Source: AP-15 sp963755435
GTDB lineage: Bacteria; Pseudomonadota; Alphaproteobacteria; ATCC43930; CGMCC-115725
Reading direction: 5' to 3'
DNA: 64,000 bases
Assembly (NCBI GenBank): GCA_963755435.1
Contig: CAVWJX010000003.1
Location: 992,001 to 1,056,000 of the forward strand
A program made the translations under genes and the position numbers. Position 1 is the stretch's first letter; every line of letters begins with the position of its first letter. The notes under the pieces are model-generated. The model had not been told where the DNA came from, ran no database searches, and saw nothing but the letters and a program-made list of their open reading frames with translations. This document shows, in pieces, positions 49,264-58,108 of this stretch.

Positions 49264-50467
49264 TCAGGGAGCTTGACGCCGGAAGTGCCGGCTCAGCGTC
49301 TCCTCCTGCTGCTGGTACGAGGAGCCGATGGCCGGGCCGTAGAGCATCTCCGGCGGCTCGAGCATGCGCTCGTAGGTCAGCTTGCAGACCGCCTGGCCGT
49401 GCTCGATCATGAACGGCACGTCGTGAGCCCGCACCTCGAGTGCGGCGCGGGATCCGTGAAACCGGCCGCTCGGGTCGAACCCGAACCCCGGGTCGAAGAA
49501 GCCGGCGTAGTGGGTCCGCAGCTCGCCGCTCGTGGGGTCGTACGCCGTCATCTCGGCCGCCAGGGTCGGCGGAACGGACACCGCCTCGTTCGACATCAGC
49601 AGGTAGAACCGGTTGGGCGAGAGGACCACGCGGTCCCCGTCTTCCCGCATGACCGAGTCCCAGTAGGGAGCGGGGTCGATCTCGCCCGAGCGGCCGAGAT
49701 CGAGCAGCGGTGCATGGTCCCGGGCCGAGAACCCCACCCGCCCGCTGCCGTCGCCCCGGAGGTCGAGCCCGAGGAAGAGGCCGTTCGACAGCACGAGCGC
49801 CTCGGCGGGGACCGCCTGGCCCGCCCGGTAGAGCAACGGATGGTGCCGGTGGGCCTCCCTGATCTCTGTCGTCGTCCAGCGCCGGACGCCCGATGGTGAG
49901 CCTGAGCTGGTTGAGGGCGAGATCCTCGCGGACCCGGATGGCGAAGGAGAGCGGGACCACCTCCAGGAACAGGGAGCCGTCGTACCCGGGCCCGATCTCG
50001 TCGAAGCGCTCGCTGTGGTCGGTGATCACCCGGGTGAAGACGTCAACCCGGCCGGTCGAGCTCTTGGGGTTCGCCCTCCCCCGCAGCCCGCCGGGAAGGT
50101 GCAGGCGCTCCTTCAGCTCGATCAGGTACGGGGCGCCCACCTCGAGCATGGCTCCCTCGCCCCGGATGTCGATCTCGTCCAGCGTGTACTCCTTGAGCCG
50201 GTTCTCCACCGTGTCGCTCCGGGGGAGGAAGCTGCACCGGATGCGCATGGCTCGCTCTCCGAGCCGAAGGTCGAGGCTCGCCGGCTGGATGTTCTCCTCC
50301 GGGATGGCGAACCGCCCCGCGTCGACGTAGCCGGCGCGGATCGCTCGCCGGAGGAGCTGGCACGGCAGGACGCCGTTCCCGCGCTGCGGGACCTCGTCCG
50401 ACGTCCGGGCCCGATAGGTCGCAGCGGAGCGTGCGGACGCCGCGTCCGCCTGCGTGGCCGCCGTCAT
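49264..50467 (-). CDS. dcd: dCTP deaminase, two-domain type
   Basis: COG0717-type 2'-deoxycytidine 5'-triphosphate deaminase of about 400 residues, with two dUTPase-like domains. The first has IQPASLDLRLGERAMRIRCSF and RGRANPKSSTGRVDVFTRVI, the P-loop-like motif with catalytic residues. After a break near 49885 the second has RFYLLMSNEAVSVPPTLAAEM and HYAGFFDPGFGFD, and the end EETLSRHF. Makes dUTP for thymidylate supply. It borders the defence-gene region; dCTP deaminases can also act in phage defence, but this long form looks like housekeeping. Confidence 0.88.
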
Positions 50468-50796
50468 CTCCCTGCCGCCCGCCGGCCTGCCCGCCTGGCG
50501 CCGGGCGCCACGATCTCCACGGAGGGAGCCAACCACGGCCCGACTGTTGGCAACAAGAGGGAAGAGCTGTGGAAACGGCTGTGGACGAACGGCCGGGGAC
50601 GGACCTCGCTGTCGCGCCTTCCCATGCCACATCTGACCACAAGGCTGTGACCGCGGCCTTCCGGCGGCGCCGGCGACGCGCGCGACGGCGTGAGGAGGCA
50701 CGCCTCGGCGAGCAGGTGCTCGACGGCCTGCTTGACCGCGACGGTCTTGCCGACCCGCAGCCCAAAGCCGGAAGGGGGGTCGGCGCCACACTCGTC

Positions 50797-50885
50797 GGCG
50801 CCGACATGCGAACGCTCGACCTCGATGCCCGGTTCGACACCGTGATCTGCCTGTTCAGCTCCGTGGGCTGCATGGCGAGCACCAC
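50797..50885 (+). pseudogene. Fragment of a class I SAM-dependent methyltransferase
   Basis: A short reading VGADMRTLDLDARFDTVICL followed by FSSVGC matches the motif II-III region of class I methyltransferases, but no motif I (GxGxG) is found upstream and no C-terminal part downstream. The 50468-50924 gap otherwise shows nothing I can support. This appears to be a decayed remnant at the island border. Confidence 0.4.
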
Positions 50886-50924
50886 TCCTCGGCCCTGGCG
50901 CGGACCTCGAGACGGGGACGCCAT

Positions 50925-51206
50925 ATGGTGTGTGATGGCGTCGTGGGACGAACGCAGATCTATCTCGGTGATGACGAACTGGAACTCCTGGGCCGCGTCG
51001 CCAGGGCGACCGGGGCGTCGCGTTCAGAGCTGGTCCGGCGCGCCATACGACACACCTTCGGCGAGAAGACCAAGGCCGAACGGCTCCGGGCCCTCGAGGC
51101 GAGCGTCGGCGCGTTCCGGGCCCGGCGGATGACGGGCTCGGAGTACGTGGACACGCTACGTGGGGACCTGAACGAACGCCTGGACCGGTCAGTAGCAAGG
51201 CAGTGA
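50925..51206 (+). CDS. Ribbon-helix-helix antitoxin-like protein
   Basis: About 93 residues. RTQIYLGDDELELLGRVARATG and SRSELVRRAIRHTFG form a ribbon-helix-helix DNA-binding domain as in CopG/VapB antitoxins; the C-terminal half GEKTKAERLRALEASVGAF with RMTGSEYVDTLRGDLNERL would bind a toxin. No PIN-domain or RelE-like toxin gene follows in the 112-base gap, so it may be an orphan. Confidence 0.72.
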   Translation: MVCDGVVGRTQIYLGDDELELLGRVARATGASRSELVRRAIRHTFGEKTKAERLRALEASVGAFRARRMTGSEYVDTLRGDLNERLDRSVARQ

Positions 51207-51318
51207 CAAGGCAGTAGCAACGAAGAGCGTGCCGGGCACGAGGGCGACGACCACGTCGCCGGCCCGCCTCACGCACACACCAGCGCACGAGCTGAGTCCG
51301 GGCCGGCGATCCCAACCT

Positions 51319-52162
51319 TCACGAGATCGCGTCGGCAAGCCCGAGCGCTCCCATGAACGCTGCGACGGCAGCGACGGCGTCGTTGGCCAGCACGTAGGGG
51401 TCCAACTCCGGATGGATTCCGACCATCGTCGAGGCGAAGGCCACGCTGCCCTGCGCCGCCTCGTCGGCGAAGTTTGCCGACAACTCCGACAGTGCAGTGA
51501 CCGTCGATCCCGCGAGGTCGTCTCCGAACTGCTCATGGACGCGTCGTCCCGCCGGACCAGGCCCGCCGTCATCGTTGTGCAGGAGCACGTACGAGATGTC
51601 ATACCAATCTTTCGGCAGCCCGCGACCGTGTGCGGCGTGCGTCTTCGCCAGCAGGTAGGCCGGGAGCGTGGCAACGCGGAGGGTGACAGTCTGGGCCACT
51701 CCGTCGATGGGCGCCGTGATCGACCGCATCTCCCACTGCCGGGCGGCGAATCCGGTACCACGCAGGTTCACGGCCCCCAACGACTGGCAATCGTTGAACG
51801 AGACCGTGTGATGGTTCGGGACGTCATCGAGGTCGGCAAGGAACTCCACCTTCACAACCAACTCCGGTGCAGTGCTGTCCCGCCATCGCCAGAATCCGCT
51901 CATCATCCGGCCGGAAACCGACGCGGGTGAGGGCTCCCTCTAGGCGGGCTGCGTTCTCGGATCCACCCTGGATCTCCAGGTCAACCTGGACGTCGACGTC
52001 CGTCGTGCCCTCATGTCGTCGGGCAGCGGCTGTGCAGAGGAGGTCCGGCACCAGTCCTCCGAGCAGGACGAATTCCGGGATGTCCCCGTACTCCCGCACG
52101 AGACGGACGAGCGCGCGCTCCGCCAGCTCCCGAGCCCGGCGGCTACGAACCGGATCCGACAC
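51319..52162 (-). CDS. AbiEii-type nucleotidyltransferase toxin
   Basis: Type IV TA toxin candidate, about 281 residues. FVLLGGLVPDLL then TTDVDVQVDLEIQ provide the GG and DxD motifs of the nucleotidyltransferase fold. After a break near 51900 it continues ELVVKVEFLADLDDVPNHH, PAYLLAKTHAAHGRGLPKDW and YDISYVLLHNDDGG. AbiEii toxins transfer nucleotides to tRNA or proteins and stop growth during phage infection in other species. GTG 52162 overlaps the AbiEi-like stop by 20 bases. Confidence 0.78.
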
Positions 52163-53214
52163 CGCGCACCTCCTTCAGGTGTTGCGCCGCTTCAGCAGGC
52201 CGGCCTCCGGTGGAGAGGAGATCTGCGTAGACCCGGACAGGGAGGGCGACGTGGATGCCCTCGACTATGGGCCCTGTGGCGGTTATGGGCGTCGGGAGTG
52301 GGCGGACCTCGATTACTTGTCCCCTTTCGACGATGCGGCCTCCGAGCCGGGATGCCAGGCGGGCCTTGTCCGAGAACAGGTCCGTGTCCACGTAGATGTC
52401 GATGCGTCGCGACGTCGCTCAGGTAAGGGGCGAGGAGGATCGATGCTGCGACCCCAGTGGCAGCCCACTTGGTCTTCGTCGCGTTCAGCGCAGGCGCGAT
52501 CTCCGTCCGGAGCGTTTCCAGAGCATCACCGACCCACAGGCGGTGGACGAGGAGCTTCGGCGACTTCGACCGCTGGTCCGCGCTCGCATCGACGTAGGCG
52601 GCGAGAAGGGCCTCGGTATCTGCGAGCCGTCGACCGGACATGGGTCCTCGCAGGGCTTGAGGCCGCTGCAGGAACCCGAGCCGCTCCAACTTGTGCAGGG
52701 CGGTCGCCGTGGCGTTCCTGGACAGCCCGGTCGCCCTCTCGGTGTTCTCGACCGTGGGGACCGTCCCGGACAGAGCCGCCTCGGCGGCAGTGAGAGTGGA
52801 ACGTGACCATTTGGTAGAAGACGCGGCCGGCCGGGATGGGTGCGATCCCGGCTCCCGGGCAATCACCAGTCCAGAGGGCCGGACAATCTCGGCGTGGCCC
52901 GCCTCGTCCACCCATCCGATGCCCCGCCGGGCCAGCCAGTCCCGCGCCCCGTCGGAGAGATTGGCCGCCAAGGCCACCTCAACTCCAGGGACGAGGCGGA
53001 CCATCTCCTCGACATCTCCGGGCCATCCTTCGCCTGCCCATCCGGCCAGGAACCGATGATCCGCGGCACCGGCCTGTACCGTCGCCTCGAAGCTCGATCC
53101 CGGCCCCTCGCCCCGGCGCACCACAGCCACGCGTAGCGTGCCGGGCAGAGCCATGGCGAGGACGCGCCGGACCCTCGTCTCCAGCTGGTTCAGCTCGGCC
53201 ATACTTCCAAGCAT
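52143..53214 (-). CDS. AbiEi-type antitoxin and transcriptional repressor
   Basis: About 356 residues. The long N-terminal region (MLGSMAELNQLETRVRRVLA) is followed by a winged helix: LTAAEAALSGTVPTVENTER, GLSRNATATALHKLERLGFL. The C-terminal part, after a break near 52405, reads YVDTDLFSDKARLASRLGG and AQHLKEVRG. Start ATG 53214 has AGGGA 9 bases upstream; ATG 53202 is an alternative. AbiEi represses its own promoter in known systems, consistent with the repeats at 53220. Confidence 0.77.
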
Positions 53215-53219
53215 AGCTA

Positions 53220-53329
53220 TAGTTCCCTGTACCATGGAACTACGTGGGAAATGGGAAGTAAGGCCGCTGGACGCCCCACGATGTCCTTTAGACGACATGT
53301 CATACGCATTCCAGGAGTATGATAGTTCC
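53220..53329. promoter_or_regulatory. Divergent promoter with three TAGTTCC half-sites
   Basis: TAGTTCC (53220-53226) and GGAACTA (53236-53242) form a perfect 7-bp inverted repeat with a 9-base spacer, 6 bases from the AbiEi-like start. A third copy, TAGTTCC, lies at 53323-53329, at the 5' edge of the STAND gene. The gap between the two divergent genes is about 105 bases and AT-rich. Confidence 0.6.
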
Positions 53330-56300
53330 CGTGGAGGTGACGATCGGAGAGCGAATCCTTGAGGAGCGGAGACGTCTGGGCTGGGAGCAGGCCGAACTGG
53401 CCCAGCGCCTCTCAGCCCCCGTCAGCCAGCAGACCGTCAGTCGCTGGGAGAGGGGGGCGTCACGCCCGCGCCGAGCCGTCGTTGTGGAGCTGGCCGCGCT
53501 CTTCGGGGTCCACGCCACCGACCTCCTCGCTGCGGCGGGGTACACCGAGCTCACCGACCACCCCGGTGAGGTCCAGAAGCCTGTCGGGCCTCGCCCGACC
53601 CTCCTCCCAGTCTCGGAGCTTGCGCCTGACAAGTTCGAGGAGCTGGTGGCGGACGTGGCGCAGGAACTGCGCCCCGACACCTTCGTCAGCAAGTTCGGGA
53701 GCCAGGGGCATAAGCAATACGGCGTCAACATCGTTGCGGAGAAAGACGCCCGCTACGTCCAGACGTATCAGTGCAAGAGGCACAAAGAGTTCGGCCCCCA
53801 GGACGTCAAGGAAGCCGTGGCCCAGGTCACGATCGATGCCGACGCTCACTTCCTCGTGCTCGCGCGGCGGAGCGCAAGCCCCGAGTCCCGGAAGGAGATG
53901 CAATCTCACCCCGGCTGGTCCCTATGGGACGCCGAGGATATCTCCCGCATCGTTCGGGGCTTGCCGCTCGAACGCTCCGTGCGCCTTGTGGACACCTACT
54001 TCCCGGGCTGGCGAGCAGCCTTCCTGGGGGTGGCGGAGCCAGGTCCCTGGCTCCATCCGCACGAGTTCTTTCAGCCTCTCTCCACTGGCGCCCTCTACAA
54101 CCATGACTGGACGCTGGTTGGGCGCCGTGACGAACTCGATCGACTCGTCGCGTTTGCCAGCGACGTAGAGCAGCGCCTGTTCCTGCTCGTCGGGCGCGGC
54201 GGAATCGGAAAGACCAAGCTCCTGCGCGAGGCGGGCCGGACGGTATCGGGCGGGGACACGGCGGTCTTCTTCCTCAAGCCAGGCTCCGACGTCCGCCCGG
54301 AGCATTTCGAGCTTCTGCCCGCACAGAAGCCCGCTCTCGTTGTCATTGATGACGCGCACGATCAGGACGATCTCACTGTCATCGTGGGTGACATTCTAAG
54401 GCGGAGTCCCTTCACGAAGATCCTCTTGTCACTCCGTCCACTCGGCATCGACTCACTCCGATCTCAGCTTCGCCCCCTGGGGATGTCAGTCGGTGCACTG
54501 CCCCGCTTGGACCTAACCGACCTCTCGCGCGACGACGCCCAGGCTCTCGCCATTGAGGCCCTCGGACCGGAGTGGCCGCGCCAGCTTGCCGAACGCCTCG
54601 GGTACCTCACCACCGACTGCCCCTTCATCACCGTTGTTGCCGGCGTCTTGATTCGACGCGGCCTCTTGGATCCGACGTGTGTCAACCACGAAGACCGAAT
54701 CCGGGAGAACGTCCTCGACACCTTCTACGACGTCGTCGTCGCTGATCCGATTTCGGGAGATCCCGAGATGCGCCGAGACGTCCTTGATGGCGTCGCAGTT
54801 TTCCAACCGTTCCGGAGCGCCGACCCGGGATTCCAGAGCAGTCTGGCCGCATTGATTCGCGGCCCCTACGACCGCGCGGTCAGACACATCAGGTCGCTCG
54901 AAGATGCCGGCGTTCTTCTACGCCGGGGAAGCTCACTCCGCGTGGTTCCCGACCTGCTCGGCGATGTGGTCATGAGCCGGGCGTGCTTTGACGATGGCTC
55001 CGGCGCTCCAACTGGATACCTGCAGAGAGCGTGGGAGGCTGTACAGGGCGAAGCCGCTCAACACCTCTTCGTCAACGCCAGCCGAATGGACTGGCAGGTC
55101 CGACATGATCACCCAGGCGTGCCACGACTCACCGATGATCTCTGGGATGCAGTCAACGCCGCTGCGCGGGGCGCAGGCATCCTGGGGCGGATCTCGATTC
55201 TCAAGCTCCTTCAGAAGGTTGCCTTCTTCGAACCACATCGGAGTATGGCGCTGGTGAACTGGATCACGGCCAACGCGACTGACGCCGTCGAGGATGTCGA
55301 CGATCCAAGACTTCGGCTTCACGCGCCTACTTACGAGGATGTTCTCCACGAGGTGCCGGCCGTTGTTCGAGCGATCGCCTTCAACGAGGCGTACCTGCGA
55401 GATGCCGCCAACCTCCTTTGGAGCCTCGCGGCGACCGATTGGCGTGAGACCAACCGCTACCCCGAGCACCCGCTCCGTGTCTTGCGTGGGTTCGCGGAGT
55501 TCGGTCGCGGGAAACCGCTGCGCTACAACCACGCCATGATCGACATCGCCGCCGAGTGGTTGAATGCCGGCCCACTCTCCGAGCGTGCTCCGTCCCCCTT
55601 CGACGTGCTTGAGCCGCTCCTGGCGACTGAAGGATCGGACGAGTCGATGGACGGATCCGCGATTCGGTCCCATCCCTATCTTGTCGATCCTATTGCCGTC
55701 CGACCCCTGCGTGAGCGAGTCATCGCGCTTGCCTTGGGGGAACTCGCGTCCGTTGACATCGGGCGAGCTTCCCGAGCGGTAAAGGTGATCGAGGCCAGCC
55801 TGCACTTTCCAGGGGGCATGTTTGGCCGATCAGTCTCTGACGACGAAAGAAAGGCGTGGCTGCCCGATTTCCTTCAGGTGTTCTCGCGTTTGAGAGACAC
55901 GGTCGCCACAACGGCAATGGATCCCGTCATCATCGTCGCGCTACGGCAAGCCCTCCATTGGCACTTGGAGTACTCGCAAATCGGAACGCGAGACGCAGCT
56001 CGGGAAGTGATGGCGAGTGTTCCCAACTCTCTTGATTTTCGAACCGCACTCGCACTCTTCGACGGTTCGTGCGACTTTCTCGGCGAGCACAGGGCCAATG
56101 TTCGGGAAAGGGAAGAGGCCAAGCGAGTTCGACCTCAGATCGCTAGCAGCCGACGTTGTGGCCGCGCACAGCGATCACGAGATCGTGGCTCTTCTTGAGA
56201 ACAGGATCTTCAGCTCAACTCGCCGCCTTCTCAGGACAGGCAGGCACGCCCGGCCTCTTTGTTGCCGATCTCATCGGCGCTCGTCCCTCAGTGGGGCCCG

Positions 56301-57460
56301 CGATCTGCGATGCCGTGGTTGCCGATCCCGACGCCGCAGTTCGTGACGTCGTCGCTGTTGCGATCAGCTGTCTCGCCGATCTGAGACCAGACGAGGCGAT
56401 GACCGAGGTTCGCGCGTTGCTAGCTACCGGCAGCCTGCAGGTCAAACGAGCGGTGGCGCACGCGCTGGGTTGGGGCCGTGGAGGCCGGCAAACCTTGCTC
56501 GATGGCGAGTTCGACGTTCTGGTGCAGCTCGTCGAGGACGACGATGAGGTGATCCGCCGACTCATCGTCATCGGGGCTCAGCGATTGGCACAACAGCGCG
56601 CCCCGGAATCGCTGCACCTCCTGAGTCACGTGCGATTTACAGATTCGATGGCGGTAGCGGAGGATGTGTTCCAGTCATTTTCCAGCATGGGGCCGCTGCG
56701 GTGGAGTCAGCTCCCCGAGCCCGATGCTGAGGCAATGCTCGCACAGCTCGTCGAGTGCCCTTCACTCGATGAGTACTGGATCCAGGACTTCCTGTCTCAG
56801 CTGTCCAAGGAGGCCCCGAACAAGGTTGTTGACTTCCTGATCAGTCGCGTGGAGCACTGGGAGGCGATCGACTCAGCCTTGGAGTACAGGCCGCTTCCGT
56901 TTCACTGGCACACGCCGCTCCAGATCGGAGCCAGTCCGGACCTCGTCGTCGTCCTCCGAGGGATCAGGGATTGGATGGCGAAGGAGCCCGACTCCTGGAA
57001 GCGCCAGCACGAGGGCGGACCTCTCTTCGCCGCTGCTGCCCGGAACTTTGATGACCCCGACGTCGTCGCCCTCCTCGACGAGACGCTCGCGGCACCTGAC
57101 GCCAATGTCATAGCAGCGCTGGCCTCAATCCTTCGCCATATGCCGCGCGATGTGTTCCTGTCAGGCGCGGAGTTCGTTCAGCGCGTGCTTGCTGCTGCCG
57201 CGAACTTCGGGCCCGAGTATGTCAACCGAGTCATGGGCGCAATGTACGGGGCGGTCATCAGCGGTTCGTACACCGGAGCCCCCGGGCAACCGCTGCCGCG
57301 GGACCTGGAACAGCGAGACAAGGCGCGACGCCTCGGGGATCGGCTCATCCCAGGATCGCCGGAAGAGCGGTTCTACCGGTCCCTTGAACGGTCTGCGGAG
57401 GAGCAGATGCAGTGGCGGGCGGACCATGACGCGAAGCTCCTCGATGGGCGTGAGTGGTGA
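53319..57460 (+). CDS. XRE-HTH / Mrr-like nuclease / STAND NTPase / helical-repeat defence protein
   Basis: One chain of about 1,380 residues across two breaks (about 56100 and 56213). Residues 8-72: XRE helix-turn-helix (LGWEQAELAQRL, QQTVSRWERGASRP). About 101-235: restriction-endonuclease-like domain (FEELVADVAQEL, KQYGVNIVAEKD, YVQTYQCKRH), with the QxK of Mrr-type PD-(D/E)xK enzymes but Asn where the catalytic Asp usually lies. About 270-560: STAND NTPase with LVGRRDELDRLV, Walker A GRGGIGKT (292-299) and Walker B ALVVIDDAHD (about 338-347). The rest is helical, HEAT-like in its last 400 residues (e.g. VRDVVAVAISCLADL). Architecture resembles Avs-type antiviral sensors. GC is far lower than in neighbours. 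ATG 53319, GTG 53331 or GTG 53337 may be the start. Confidence 0.82.
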
Positions 57461-57734
57461 CACCATCGAGCCGGGGGTGGGCTCCCGCGCACCCGTCGGG
57501 TGCCTTCTCCTTGCGCCTTCCCCAGCGGCTGGTCTTGCAGAACAGCGTCGGATTCGGAGTCAGATGCCGACTGTCCAGACAGACGACCGGCCGAGCCACC
57601 ACAGCCACTGAACAGGACGTTTGGCGCCGTGGGGAGCGCGCCGACCGGTGGCTCAGTGCCTGGGTCTGCTACTGACTTCGCGCGCAGGTCCGCACCCTGG
57701 CCCAAGTGCCGTGTGCCCTCTGAGCTGGGGTTTA

Positions 57735-57811
57735 TGGCGCGCTCGGAGGGATTCGAACCCCCAACCTTCTGATCCGTAGTCAGATGCTCTAGTCCGTTGA
57801 GCTACGAGCGC
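57735..57811 (-). tRNA. tRNA-Arg (anticodon ACG)
   Basis: 77 bases with 7-bp acceptor (GCGCTCG/CGAGCGC), anticodon stem TCTGA/TCAGA with loop CTACGGA giving anticodon ACG, T arm GGGTTCGAATCCC-like, and encoded CCA at the 3' end (57735-57737). The 3' end faces the defence island, the usual side for integrases to use. Confidence 0.95.
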
Positions 57812-58108
57812 AGTCCTCTGCCGTGCCCCACGCCCGCCGGCCCGGCCACCAGGCCGGCTCCGGCAGGGGCAGTGCACGGACAGCCCTCCACTCTACCGTG
57901 CCCACCCTGCCGGTCCCCCACCGGCGGCGTTGGCACCTCCCGGACGGGTTGCACCTGCGGGGTCCGGGCCCGCGCTCCGCACTCGCGCCGCCCCGCCGGC
58001 GCGGCCCGCAGCACCCAGCCCCGCACCCGTGCAGGCCAGCCCGGGTGGGTATCGTGCAGGCACCCCGTCACCGCCGGACGGTGCGTGCCGGGGAGCGGAG
58101 GGGAAGCC

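Noticed and set aside
50566..50591. Repeated GCTGTGGA sequence resembling DnaA boxes near 50.57 kb
   Set aside because: The copies match the DnaA-box consensus only in part, there are just two, and no dnaA/dnaN/gyr genes or AT-rich unwinding element lie nearby.
51207..51318. A toxin gene after the RHH antitoxin
   Set aside because: The gap is 112 bases, has no credible start with conserved PIN or RelE motifs, and is bounded by the AbiEii 3' end.
57735..57811. att-site duplication of the tRNA-Arg 3' end
   Set aside because: I looked for a second copy of the 3' tRNA sequence on the far side of the island (50-53 kb) and did not see one; integration at this tRNA stays an inference.
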